Origin: Canna indica
Taxonomy: Eukaryota; Streptophyta; Magnoliopsida; Zingiberales; Cannaceae
Reading direction: 5' to 3'
Length of the DNA stretch: 64,000 nucleotides
NCBI GenBank assembly: GCA_034359265.1
Contig: CP136890.1
Location: forward strand, 42,878,501-42,942,500
Below the pieces are notes generated by a model that saw nothing but the letters and a program-made list of their open reading frames with translations, did not search any database and was not told the origin of the DNA. Positions 1 through 10,060 of the stretch are shown piece by piece (the stretch's first letter is position 1; each line of letters begins with the position of its first letter). A program made the translations under genes and the position numbers.

Positions 1-574
1 GTCGTGTTCTTGGACTTGCGATGTAGAAGACAGAATTCGGTCTTCAAAGGTATAGCTCTTGACATAGTATTGATTTAACCGAGATGCATGGATCCAATTG
101 AGTAGAGGATCAGCTTTATTTCTGCTGCGTGTAAAATTTTTGTTACTTGTCCAGCCCTCGATGACCCAACACATCATATGATTCATTGTGAGCCTTACTT
201 AAGCGATTCTTCTTGAAAACCCTAGCTTGAGCCTTTTTTCACTTGATCTTGCCCTTGGGCTTGGCATGCATCAGCAGGAATTAGGACATCTTGTGTGAAG
301 CTTGTTCTACTTACTTGCTCCATTTTTATTGTAATTTGTTTGATTTTTCATTGTATTTTAAGTGATTGTGTAGACCTAGGGTGTAGGTCTTAGAATTGGG
401 TGTATGTCTTAGTGTTAAGACATAAATCCACTAGTTGTCGTACTCAATCCACCTTCGTCAACCTTGCCCAACCATCGATTTTCGCATAAATTGAAGAATG
501 TCATCAAAGTTTGTGTCTAATCCTTCATTTAGCTTCGGTTTAGATTTTACATCTTGGAACGAGGTTGGGTTATA
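1..574. other. Unassigned AT-rich sequence, possibly old LTR debris
   Basis: No gene is visible. The stretch around 195-350 weakly resembles the transcribed part of the C-family LTRs seen later (for example near 43780-43960): both have an 'aaaaccctagcttgagcc' type stretch followed by a 'tgctccattt...attgta...ttgt' stretch. This suggests a very old LTR fragment in plus orientation, but the similarity is short and could be chance. Confidence 0.2.
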
Positions 575-1165
575 CTTGTAGGATGTTAGATCTGGGTGAC
601 ATGTTATGGACAAGACAAATTATTGTGAGAGTGGGCAAGATGTTATAAAGTTTGTGGGATATTTTGGATGGATTGTTGTGGGAGTTGGCAAGATGTTATA
701 GAGGGGACAAGATGTTGTGGATGTGACGAGTTATTGTGAGAGTGGACGAGATGTTATATAAAGGTTCCTAGATATTTTGGACCGGTTGTTGTACGTGAGA
801 GTGGGCGGAATGTTATAGAGGGGTCGGGATGTTTTGGATGAGACAGATTATTGTGAGAGTGAGCGGGATATTTTGCACGGGTTGTTGTGGGAGTGTCAAG
901 ATGTTATATATATAGGGGACGAGACGTTGTGAGAGTGAGCGGGTTGTTCTCTATTGTCGCATGATGTGACTTATCATTTTTTGGGTTAGACTTATGCCAC
1001 TGGATGTTAGAAACTTTTCATGGATGTTAGAAGCTTTCTCGGGATGTTATAATCATAAGCGAGTTGTTTTCGATTGCCGTGGGATGTTGACTTGCCATTT
1101 CTGGGGTTGGATTTATGTCCCAGGATGTTCTAAGATCGGACAAATTATTTTGGTATGGCCAAAGA
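575..1165. repeat. Degenerate GT-rich tandem repeat
   Basis: Variants of 'attgtgagagtgggcaagatgttata' recur about five times (near 621, 733, 793, 850 and 927), interleaved with 'gggatattttggatgg(g)ttgttgtgggag'. Spacing is about 60-110 bp and copies are strongly diverged. A 60-codon open frame inside (994-1176) has no recognisable protein character and is taken as chance. Confidence 0.45.
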
Positions 1166-1478
1166 TGTTGACTTAGCCATTAAAAATATAAAGACTATTT
1201 TGTCCATAATACAGTTCTCTTGATTATTTTTGTTAAGTTTATATTGGAGGTTATTTTTTTTAAAGACCTTATCCGAAAAAGGCCATATATAAAGATTGTC
1301 CAATAATAAAAAAATTTATTTTGACTCAAATAATTTTGACAAAGTTATTGAGTAATAAAATAAAAGGAACCATATTAGAAATGAAGGACATTCAATTTCT
1401 AAAGCATCCTGAGTATTTTGAAAAATGTATTATGAATCTGAGTATTTTAAAAAAGTTTATTTTCTTATTATAAATTGG

Positions 1479-1847
1479 GAAAATGGCTAAATTTGCCTCT
1501 GAAGTATTGAAAAAAGTGCAAATTTGCTCCTCAACTATGTTTTTTACCAAAATTGCTATCGACGTTACATAATTGGATCATTTTTGCTCTTCTCGTTAAT
1601 GGAAGTCCACGTCAGCAAAAGGGAATCCCACGTGGCAAGTGCAGCTCGGCCACATAAGATGCTACGATGGAAAATGATATGTGATAATTTATGTAGTGAC
1701 AAGGGCAATTTTGGCCCAAAACATATTTAAAGGGGCAAATCTAAATTTTTTTCAACACTTTAGGGTTAAATTTGCACCATTATTAATACTTCAGGGGCAA
1801 ATTTGCATATTTTTCAATACTTTAGAGGCAAATTTTACCCGTTTTTC
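1479..1847 (+). mobile_element. MULE-like MITE, copy 1
   Basis: A 369-bp non-coding element with long imperfect terminal inverted repeats. The left end begins gaaaatggctaaatttgcc; the reverse complement of the right end begins gaaaaacgggtaaaatttgcc. Both ends continue with '(c/t)ctgaagtattgaaaa'. Internally it carries a CCACGTGG-type palindrome. Size, long inverted repeats and the GAAAA-type terminus fit non-autonomous Mutator-like elements. No clear 9-bp target duplication was found. Confidence 0.6.
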
Positions 1848-2047
1848 TTGAATAAAATATATAGAGTGCCCAAACAACGTGTTTTATGTTCATTGCACAA
1901 TTTCTGCAAATTTGGTTTCTATCTTAGAATTTGAACAAATACTTTAGTAAATTTTTTAAGAAATATAAATTTTAAAGATGAAACAAAAATAATATTTAAA
2001 AAAGATATTTCTTAATTACTAAAATAAAAACTTGATTAAATTTAATT

Positions 2048-2240
2048 ATTAGTAACCGGTCCGGTCCAACCCGAAAATTCGGGGATAATTCCGTCCCAAT
2101 TCAAAATCGGGATGAGACCGGGATAAAATTGTGATGTTTCATATTCAGGACTAAGATTAGGACACATATTTGCGTCCCGACTCAAAATTAGGACGGGATC
2201 GAGACATACCAAATCTCGATCCATCCGACCTAAACTAATC
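2048..2240. other. Repetitive-looking GGGAC-rich segment, unidentified
   Basis: A composition island in AT-rich DNA built of short alternations such as 'cgggat...ccgtccca' and 'aggacgggatcgagac'. It resembles degraded non-autonomous DNA transposons of plants but no termini or target duplication can be defined. The 60-codon minus-strand frame across it is judged non-coding. Confidence 0.2.
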
Positions 2241-2428
2241 CCTACTATGTTGATTGATTTCTTATTATAATGATAAGTGACTAAAGTTGTTCATATCTTT
2301 GAGTAAACACTTCAGTTACAATACAAAGTATAATTGTCGCTTATATTTTTTTGATTTTGATAAAGATGATATCAACATCATTCTTATAATGTTAATTAGA
2401 ATCACATTAATGATAATAATATATAAAA

Positions 2429-2765
2429 GAAAAAATATTTAAATTTGCCCCTGAAGTATTGAAAAGGGTGCAAATTTGCCCCTAAAGTATTGAAAAAAAT
2501 TCATATTTGCTCATTTAAATATGTTTTGAGTCAAAATTATCTTTGTCACTACATAATTGTCACATGTCATTTTTCATCGACATCTTATGTGGTCGAGCTG
2601 CACTTGCCACGTGGGATTCCGTTTGTTGACGTAGATTTCCGTTAACGAGAAGGGCAAAAATGATCCAATTATGTAACATCGTGGGTAATTTTGATTAAAA
2701 AATATAGTTGAAGGACAAATTTGTATATTTTTCAATACTTCATAGGTAAATTTGACACTTTTCTC
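2429..2765 (-). mobile_element. MULE-like MITE, copy 2 (inverted relative to copy 1)
   Basis: A 337-bp relative of the element at 1479-1847 in the opposite orientation; its sequence aligns along its length with the reverse complement of copy 1. The terminal inverted repeats carry the shared core aaatttgcccctgaagtatt and a degenerate G-A-rich terminus. The internal block reading 'gtggtcgagctgcacttgccacgtgggattcc' in pieces is shared. No coding capacity. Confidence 0.6.
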
Positions 2766-3695
2766 TTGTAAATTTTAAAATTTGCTCAATATTTTGAGTT
2801 TTTATATATACGCAGGCACGTAATATTTTGTTTACGTTATATTGAAGTAGTTGACCAGTTGTAAGTTAAAAGGCGAAGATGAAAAATAAAGTAAGAATTT
2901 AATAATTAAATATATTAATCAATCACTATGGCAAAAGAAGAATACAATCATATATATTATAGAGAGGGAAAGAAACATGGAAGTGAAAAAGAACAGCTTG
3001 GATTTTGCCTGTGTTTTTTATGGTGAGCCCCACACATGTGCGCACGGGAGGAGTCGTGAACCGCGCGCTCCTCCGCACGTGCGCCATGCAGCCGCTCGGG
3101 GGAACACAAGGAAGAGGAGCAAGAAGCAATGTATTTGGTCAGATACATATGCATGCATGCATTGCATGGTAGGAGAAAGAAGAGCCGAAAGCTGCAGCAG
3201 AACAAGTCAAAAGCGCATCGATGATGAGTGGAAGCTGCTGCACTCTCCATATCCCTCCCTCCCCCTTTTCTCCCTTACTAATTGGACCTCATCTGCTTTA
3301 TCATCTCCCTGCACACATGCACATGATCATAATACATTATTTTCCTTCAATTATTTGACACAAATCTATAATCTATATAAATGGAAGGGTCTTTTGCGTA
3401 ATTTGCCTCTGTTTATTCATCTTATCAAATATTTAAGACTGCCAACTATAAAGAAAGGATAGGGACATGACTTTACTTTGAGAGAAAGCAGTTAAACTTC
3501 TTCTTGTTTCTTGGTCTATATTTATAGTTTTGAATGATGACAAGACTGCTAGAATCTTGTCTTCTCAAATGCACTTAATTATGAACAGTGGAATTTGACT
3601 GTACTGCTAAATTTAGGCAGCATTATGTAACAACAAGATGTGGTCCATGATCTGATCATTTCAACACTGCCCTTGATTCTAGTTTGCCAAAATGT
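2766..3695. other. Intergenic region downstream of the bHLH gene
   Basis: No supported gene. It contains a short GC-rich island (about 3030-3120) with overlapping open frames on both strands (largest 2977-3462 plus, 161 codons) and an RY-type CATGCATG run near 3150-3160. The frames have no recognisable domain and low-complexity composition. The part nearest 3696 is the expected 3' untranslated and termination region of the bHLH gene; no AATAAA-type signal stands out. Confidence 0.4.
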
Positions 3696-4727
3696 TCATT
3701 TTTTCTCTGCGAGCTTCACCTGATTTGTCGCCGTTGCCTGGACACCCAAATTGTAGTCATAAAAGGAGCTTGCAGCCGAAAGTTTCATTGAAAGAAACTG
3801 TACGAGTATCAATAATAATAACTAGTTAGAGATTAATCCATTTTAAAGTTTAACTAATTAACTGGTGTATTGATTTAATTACCTCAACTTGGTTCTTAAG
3901 TGACTGCACATAATTAATTATCTCATCCAGCACTCCTGCCATGCCCATTGTCTGCATATAACCGAAATTTTAGTAACATAAGATTTGATTTATAGATTAT
4001 ACTTTAATCTGTACCTTGTAGCATCCAGGAACAAGGTCTTGTAAACATCTCATCCTTTCATTTATCTTCTTTCTTCTCACCTGAAAAGTTGAATCTCAAC
4101 TTATCACTAAATTGAAGTCGAATTTAGTATATTTACCTTGACAGAGTAAAATTACTTTCTCACCCTCTCTGCTAAGCTGTGACTGTCAGTGGCTTGCCCT
4201 CTTTTTGCCCTGGTATGAACCAACTCCTGCGGCTTCTCCTCTTTTTTTGGATTTCCCCGGCGTCTCTTCCCCTGAATTAATCATGCAACATGTTCAGACC
4301 AGATCGAATTAAGACAGCATCATCTCAAATTATACACAAAGTACAGTTTACGTACATTCTTGTCTTTAGGTTTTGCTGCTACTGATGTGGTCGCAGAGGA
4401 GACCGCAGAATAGTTATGCGTACTCGTATTCGGCGTTTCAGTCGTCTTCCTCTTCCTATCGCCATGACTCTGCTTTGTAACAGAGCTGACGACCGGCGGC
4501 GGATCCGCCGCTGCCGGCGTTTGGCATTCGAACGGGAGATCATTGATAAAGGGCAAGTGGTAATCCATCAACCCTAAGCTCGGGCTCTGCATGAGAGAGG
4601 AGGCATCGAGCTCCGCAAGCGGGGTCATCATATCCAAGTTGGGGTATTCCAGTTCCATGAAGGAATAAGGGAGCTGGGAAAGCTGCTGCTTGAGGCAGTT
4701 GAGTGATTTCTCCAAGAAATCCCCCAT
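3696..4727 (-). CDS. BEE-type basic helix-loop-helix transcription factor (five exons)
   Basis: Deduced protein of 238 residues from exons 4356-4727, 4164-4271, 4015-4080, 3883-3951 and 3696-3797. All introns are GT-AG and every exon is a whole number of codons. Residues 1-124 are a low-complexity, acidic N-terminus starting MGDFLEKSLNCLKQQ. The bHLH domain follows: basic region RGQATDSHSLAERVRRKK with the H155-E159-R163 triad known to read G-box/E-box DNA, helix 1 INERMRCLQDLVPGC, then MGMAGVLDEIINYVQSLKNQ. The exon break inside AER|VRR and the tail FLSMKLSAASSFYDYN are typical of plant subfamily XII (BEE/CIB-like) factors. These are nuclear dimers that promote growth in brassinosteroid and light responses; that role is family knowledge. 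The tail after FYDYN is short; a possible donor at NQ|VK could give another C-terminus. The gene looks intact. Confidence 0.93.
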
Positions 4728-4786
4728 GGATTGAGATTGCCGGAGCTATAATTAGTGGAGGGAGGGGGGGAAGAAAGCCGCCCTTC

Positions 4787-4792
4787 TATATA
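4787..4792 (-). promoter_or_regulatory. TATA box of the bHLH gene
   Basis: TATATA read on the minus strand, 60 bp before the ATG. A start about 30 bp downstream would give a 5' leader of roughly 30 nt; the intervening sequence is C/T-rich on the minus strand, as plant leaders often are. Confidence 0.55.
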
Positions 4793-4860
4793 CCCCTGTG
4801 ATTTTACGTGATGATGCTGCTTGTGTTGTGTTGTAATCAATCAGGAATTTGAAGATGGGA

Positions 4861-4873
4861 CACGTGTGACGTC
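4861..4873. promoter_or_regulatory. G-box and adjacent TGACGTC element in the bHLH promoter
   Basis: CACGTG (4861-4866) is followed at once by TGACGTC (4867-4873), about 135 bp before the bHLH start codon. CACGTG is the site bound by bHLH and bZIP factors; TGACG(TC) is a bZIP/TGA site. A second ACGT core (TACGTG) lies at 4805-4810. This suggests light, hormone or autoregulatory input, by inference only. Confidence 0.5.
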
Positions 4874-5671
4874 CAGCTTGGCCGCTGGGTTTGGAATGGG
4901 TCCTCCATTCGAAGTATATCCACAACTATTTTCTTTGGATTTGGATTCATAAAATGTTCAATGTTTTAAGCAATGAAGAAGGTGGATTAGATATATGAAA
5001 TATCAAGAGAGTGATGGCTGTAATGCACACAGTGAAAAGCTGGGTGTAGAAGACTTCACAACAGTCAACAGGAAGCAGGATATTAATGGGATCCAATAAT
5101 CGAAATTAGAGTTAAAATGAATAACAAATTTTGAAGTTTCCACTTATAAAAATGCTGCACAAGCCTTGATGAGGTTTGTTTGTTATTGTATTTGTCTTTA
5201 GTGTTTGTTTGAATGCCTTAAATATTAATTTCCTAATCAAGTGAAACTTAGGATGTCCCTGAGGAAGATGTTCAGGAAGCCATGTGATGGCTGGGCCCTC
5301 CCTTACACATTCCAACATTTAGTGGTAAATTTTACACCACAGAATTCTTGTTATAATTCTTTCTTTGATTTGGTTGGCATCTTATTGCTTTGAGAAATTT
5401 ATAAAAGCATAAAGATTTTGGGTAAATTTATCAAAACCATAAACATTTTAAATTGTTTATCAAAATCATAGCTATTTTTGAAAGAGCCCTAAAATACCTA
5501 AAAAAATATCAAATCATTTCAAATCCTAGTGGTTAATTTTTTGGTCTGGTTTTTTTTTAAAAAAAAATTGGTGCGATTCGACAATTTTTTTTAAAACTTG
5601 GTTCTTCTATAAAATTTATTCAAATTTTTTTGTTGCACTAAAAGAATTTTGGGTTTTTTTTAGTTTGAACA
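4874..5671. other. Intergenic sequence, no gene seen
   Basis: AT-rich DNA with no supported gene. A 68-codon minus-strand frame (5112-5318) has no recognisable family. From about 5400 the sequence becomes runs of A/T with 'ttggttc' and 'aaaaccat' motifs that reappear at 9590-9850, so the copia element K sits in one AT-rich host tract. Confidence 0.4.
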
Positions 5672-5771
5672 TGTAGAAAAATGTGTAGGAGAAAGAATAA
5701 CTTCTATATCTCTCCGAGTCTTCAAATTGTTCACCTTCCTTGGTTAACAGCAAACCAGGAGTCATTGGTGT
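5672..5771 (-). repeat. Terminal direct repeat of K, 3' copy
   Basis: Direct repeat of 9442-9542; five or six differences including one indel. Reading on the minus strand it starts in RT coding sequence and finishes in an about 40-bp LTR-end-like tail. Here the RT frame runs into it directly from pol, so this copy is in its natural coding context. Confidence 0.8.
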
Positions 5772-8230
5772 ACTATATGACTTAGCACCCAATTTTCGTG
5801 TTTCTGTCAACAAGTCAAGAACATACTTCTTCTGAGACAAAAATATTTCTTTCTTGCTTCTTGTAATCTCAACACCCAAGAAATACTTCAACAATCCCAA
5901 ATCTTTTGTCTTAAATCGACTATGAAGAAAGAATTTAAGAGATGAAATACTTGTAGTGTCACTCCTAGTAATAACAATATCATCTACATACACAACTAGT
6001 AGAATTATGCCATCTTGAGATTGTTTGTAAAATACAGAGTGATCACACTTACACGAGTGATCACACTTACACATTTGTATTCCAAATTCCTGAACAGTCT
6101 CGCTGAATTTCCCAAACCAAGCACGAGGACTTTGTTTCAAGCCATACAAGGATTTTCGAAGACGACAAACCTTCCCATACTCCCCCTGAGCAACAAATCC
6201 AAGTGGTTGCTCTATATAAACTTCTTCTTGGAGATCACCATGGAGAAAAACATTCTTGATATCCAACTGATGTAATGGCCAGTTGAAAGTAGCCGCCATA
6301 GAAAGAATAGTCGAACTGAAGAAAACTTAGCAACCGGAGAGAAAGTGTCAGAATAGTCAACACCATACACCTGAGTATACCCCTTAGCAACCAGGCGAGA
6401 TTTCAAACGATCCACTTCACCATCAAAATTAGTCTTGATGGCAAACACCCATTTACACCCAATAGTTATCTTCCCTTCAGGTAAGTTCACCAAGTCCCAA
6501 GTACCATTATCATCTAATGCCATCATTTCTTCTACCATTGCAGCACGCCAGTCAGGATGAGACAAGACTTCTTTAACAATTTTAGGAAAAAACACAGAAT
6601 CTAATGATGCAATAAAAGAGCTAAAGGAATAAGACAGGTGAGCGTATGAAACAAATGATGAAATAGGATAATTACACTGACGTTTACCTTTTCGAAGGGC
6701 AATGGGTAGATCGAGACTAGGATCAGGGTTATTTGCCACTGGATTCGATGACGAAGAAGCTGGTAAAGTGCATGAGTCCTAAGTCTTTAACCTTCTGGAA
6801 TACAAATGAACAATAGGAGGCCTAGCAGGTGCAGCAAGAGGAACACACTGAGGCACAGTATAAATGAGTAGATCATCTCCTCCCCCTGTTTATCATAAGT
6901 AGAAGATGAAGGAAAGAAATAAGTATTTTCAAGAAATGTGACAGTAGTTGATACAAGATAACGATTGAGTATGAGAGAATAACATATGTATTCTTTCTGA
7001 AGACGAGAGTAGCCAAGAAAAATACACTTCTGAGCTTTGGGATCTAATTTAGTGACCTGAGGACGAACATCACGAACAAAGCATGTACAACTGAATATCT
7101 TGGGTTCAATAGGAAATAAAGATTTAGAAGGAAAGAGAACAGTATAAGGGATATCACCATTCAGGACAGAGGAGGGCATACGGTTGATTAAAAAACAAGT
7201 TGTTGAAACAGCATCAGCCCAAAACTCCTTAGGAACTTTCATTTGGAAGAGAAGTGCCCGAGCAACTTCAAGAAGATGTCTATTTTTTTCTTTCAGCCAC
7301 TCCGTTTTGAGAAGGTGTATCGACACAAGAAGTTTGGTGGAGAATGCCATTCTGAGTCATGTAGGACTGAAACTTTTTCGAAACATATTCTTTGGCATTA
7401 TCACTTCTTAATGTACGTACATGAACATTACATTGAGTCTTTATTTCAGCACAAAAGGCATAAAAATGGGAGAACAACTCAGAATGATTTTTCATTAAAT
7501 ATAACCAAGTAACACGAGAATAGTCATCAACAAAGGTAACAAAATGCTTGAAACCAATTTTGGACATAATTGGACAAGGACCCCAAACATCATAATAAAC
7601 TAACTCAAAAGGAGTAATAGCCCGTTTATTGACTCTAGGACAAGAGGGAAGACGATGGTGTTTGGCAAACTGATATGACTCACAGTCTAATGAAGACAAG
7701 CTCTGAAACTGAGGATATAATTTCTTTAGGGAAGACAAAGAAGGATATCCCACTTGACAGTGTACCTCAAAAGGGGTGGAAACACTTGAACAAGCAATGG
7801 ACCGTGGCACCTCTGGATCTAGGTAGTAGAGACCTCCGGACTCATGACCTTTACCAATAATCTGCTTCGTCATAAGATCCTGAAAGAGACAAATGTCGGA
7901 ATAAAATGAGATAAAACAATTCAATGCACGAGTAAGTTTACTGACATAGAGTAAATTGAAGGCAAAGTTGGGTAGAATTAAAACATCAGTCAAACAAATA
8001 GATGCAGTGAGACTAATAGTTCCTGAACCAAGGACAGAAGATGTATACCCATTTGCTATTGTGACACCGGAAGGAATTGATTTTTGTTCAAAAGAGGCAC
8101 AAAGTTTTTGATTACCTGTCATATCATCTATGGCACCAGAATCAATGACCCATTTGGAGGATGACGAAGCAAGGCATGCATTGGAGTTACCTGACTCGGC
8201 AAGAGTAGTGGTAGAAGCAGTGGATTTCAA
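5690..8230 (-). pseudogene. copia K pol: protease, integrase, reverse transcriptase
   Basis: Frames joined by shifts. The protease motif is WVIDSGAIDDMTGN near 8130. The integrase core has the first acid in YYDVWGP, then LRSDNAKEY and NGVAERKN (about 7300-7650), followed by a C-terminal KAQKCIFLGYS motif. Reverse transcriptase carries WVFAIKTNFDGEVDRLKSRL, LYGLKQSPRAW and the catalytic YVDD at about 5985. A frameshift near 6300 splits RT. An 18-bp in-frame tandem duplication (about 6038-6075) doubles a CKCDHS segment. Translation ends after DSERYR, about where the RT-to-RNase H linker should begin; the RNase H domain is missing. Confidence 0.85.
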
Positions 8231-9136
8231 TTATTGCTGGTACTGGGTAAACTTGGCATACTCATCTTCAGAGACTAGAATAGTCTTGTCAGAAGAAGTC
8301 GCAACATGAGCAGATGGATCACGCAGAGACTTACTTTGTATTTTTTTGCATGTATATTTTGTGTGGCTTGGCTCATGGCAATAATAACAAACAATGCTTG
8401 ACTCTTGTCTACGAGAATCATCTTTGTTACGATTACTTGTCCTTCCTCCTCGATAACCACCTCGACCATTGTGACGACTAACAAGAGCACTAGTATGAAT
8501 TTGAGACACCTGTGAGGATTCTGTACGAAGAAGTCTTGAAAAAGTATCTTGTAAAGATGATATCTCATATCCAGAAAGAATTTGAGACCGAACACTCTCA
8601 AGTTCTGGAGGAAGGCCTGCAAGAAAACTTATAACAGCCATCTGTTCTTGTTGGGCCTATTGAACTCTGACATCAGGACTAAAAGGCAACAAAACATTAA
8701 GTTCCTCATAAATCCTTTTAAAATCCATAAATTAGGTTGTTAGAGACTTATCCTGTTTCTCGGCATGATAGAACGCCTTACAAACTTCAGAGATACGAGA
8801 AATATTCCCTTTACCAGAGTACAAAAATTCTAAATAATCCATTAATTCTTTAACAAACTCACACTGATTGATCAAACATACGATCTCACTATTAATGGAG
8901 TTTCAAATCTGCAAGATCAGTCATGCATCATCTCAAAGCCAAGTTTGCCTAGTATGATTAGTAGGAGGTTCATTGGTGAGATGATCATCCTTATCCATGC
9001 TCCTGGCATAAACTCGAGCTGTTTTGCTCCAATCAAAATAATTTGAACCATTAAGTTTATGCTCCGTAATCCTTGACATTACTGAAACCATATCAGTCAC
9101 TACCAAAGACTTATTCTCAACCCTAAATTCTGTCAT
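8231..9136 (-). pseudogene. copia K gag
   Basis: Start ATG at 9136 (MTEFRVENKSL). It includes the HKLNGSNYFDWSKT segment typical of UBN2/DUF4219 copia Gag, then VISFLAGLPPELE and a zinc knuckle CYYCHEPSHTKYTC near 8360-8400 (CX2CX4HX4C, with S in place of the usual G before H). Several in-frame stops (for example near 8913-8935, where CGA codons read TGA) break it. Gag packages element RNA in the cytoplasm; this copy cannot make a full protein. Confidence 0.8.
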
Positions 9137-9368
9137 CTTCAATGTTAATGACCAAAAAGGAAAAAATTCCAACAAGAGCGAAATCTGAAATATCAGGCAA
9201 GTAACCAACAAAGAACAAAACCACCAATAAGAAGATCAGGCACACAGTCGGAATCCGTCGGCCGGAATCTACAGATCCGCTGATCAGGGACTGGACAACC
9301 TCCTGAGCTCGACGGTGAGGACAAATGTTGGCCGGCAGGGGATACACGATCTCTCCTGATCGCGAAGA

Positions 9369-9387
9369 CACGATCCTTTTGATCGTG
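9369..9387. other. Perfect 7-bp stem-loop in the K leader
   Basis: CACGATC-cttt t-GATCGTG lies about 45 bp from the primer-binding site in the untranslated leader, the usual place for retroelement packaging or dimerisation signals. That function is inferred only from position and pairing. Confidence 0.4.
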
Positions 9388-9429
9388 ATTTCTTCCTCTT
9401 CAAGCAACGGAAGAATGGAAGAATGGCAT

Positions 9430-9441
9430 GCTCTGATACCA
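9430..9441 (-). promoter_or_regulatory. Primer-binding site of K
   Basis: Minus strand TGGTATCAGAGC, complementary to the 3' end of plant initiator tRNA-Met, directly follows the TCTACA end of the terminal repeat. It fixes the orientation of the element. Confidence 0.85.
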
Positions 9442-9542
9442 TGTAGAAAGATATATAGGAGAAAGAATAATCTTCTATATCTCTCCGAGTCTTCAAATTG
9501 TTCACCTTCCTTGGTTAGCCGCAAACCAGGAGTCATTGGTGT
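9442..9542 (-). repeat. Terminal direct repeat of K, 5' copy
   Basis: Repeat of 5672-5771 at the 5' end of the element, directly before the primer-binding site. It still encodes the RT-end peptide although no pol lies upstream, so the pol piece here was acquired rather than inherited in place. Confidence 0.8.
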
Positions 9543-9864
9543 GGTATTAGAGCTAGGTTACAGGCAAAATCGTGATACCAAATAAATATTAAGAATTTTT
9601 TGGTTGAACCAAAACAAATTTTAGCCCCGCAAAAATATAAAAAAATATTTTTATGGTATATTTCTTAACTTGGTTCAATAAAATTTTTGAGTCAACCAAA
9701 ACAATTGGGTCCATATTTTTTAGGACCAAAATATTTTTTGGTTCCACCAAAAATCCAAAACTTTTGTGGTTCAATTAGAACAACTAAAAGCAATATTTTC
9801 TGTTCAACAAAAAAATTTAGGTAAATTTTATTTTTAAAATGGTTCACTTAAAAAAATTGAACTA
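9543..9864. other. AT-rich host tract ending in the probable LINE target duplication
   Basis: No gene. It has repeated 'ttggttc(a)acc' and 'ccaaaa' motifs. The last bases (9850-9864), seven A then TTGAACTA, match 38245-38260 with one extra T and are the best candidate for the LINE target duplication. Confidence 0.45.
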
Positions 9865-10060
9865 AAATTAAGATAAGTTTGAAATGTCGAGAGAAGGGGC
9901 CAAGGGCCACTCTCCCGGCTATGAAAAATTACCTTCGTAAATTTGAATCTCGAAGCCAAAAAAGCCGCCGAATCCCATCAAGGACGGAGACGCTACTCCT
10001 TCCTCTTCGTATTGCCCTATTAATAAGGTGCTCAGCCCTGCTCTTTGCACGGAGGCGGAG

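Larger units (their letters stand above)
5672..9542 (-). mobile_element. Decayed Ty1/copia retrotransposon K with pol-derived terminal repeats
   Basis: In minus orientation the order is terminal repeat (9442-9542), primer-binding site (9430-9441), leader, gag, protease, integrase, reverse transcriptase, terminal repeat (5672-5771). Integrase before RT places it in Ty1/copia. The two terminal repeats of about 100 bp are about 94% alike and end in TCTACA just before the tRNA-Met site, as an LTR should. However, most of each repeat is coding sequence from the end of the RT domain (TPGL...EGEQFEDSERYR). RNase H, polypurine tract and U3 are absent. No 5-bp target duplication is evident. Numerous stops and frameshifts make it inactive. 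Confidence 0.8.

Noticed and set aside
2977..3462. 161-codon open frame on the plus strand, overlapped by frames on the minus strand
   Set aside because: No recognisable domain, biased composition from a short GC-rich island, and equally long frames on the other strand; not supported as a gene.
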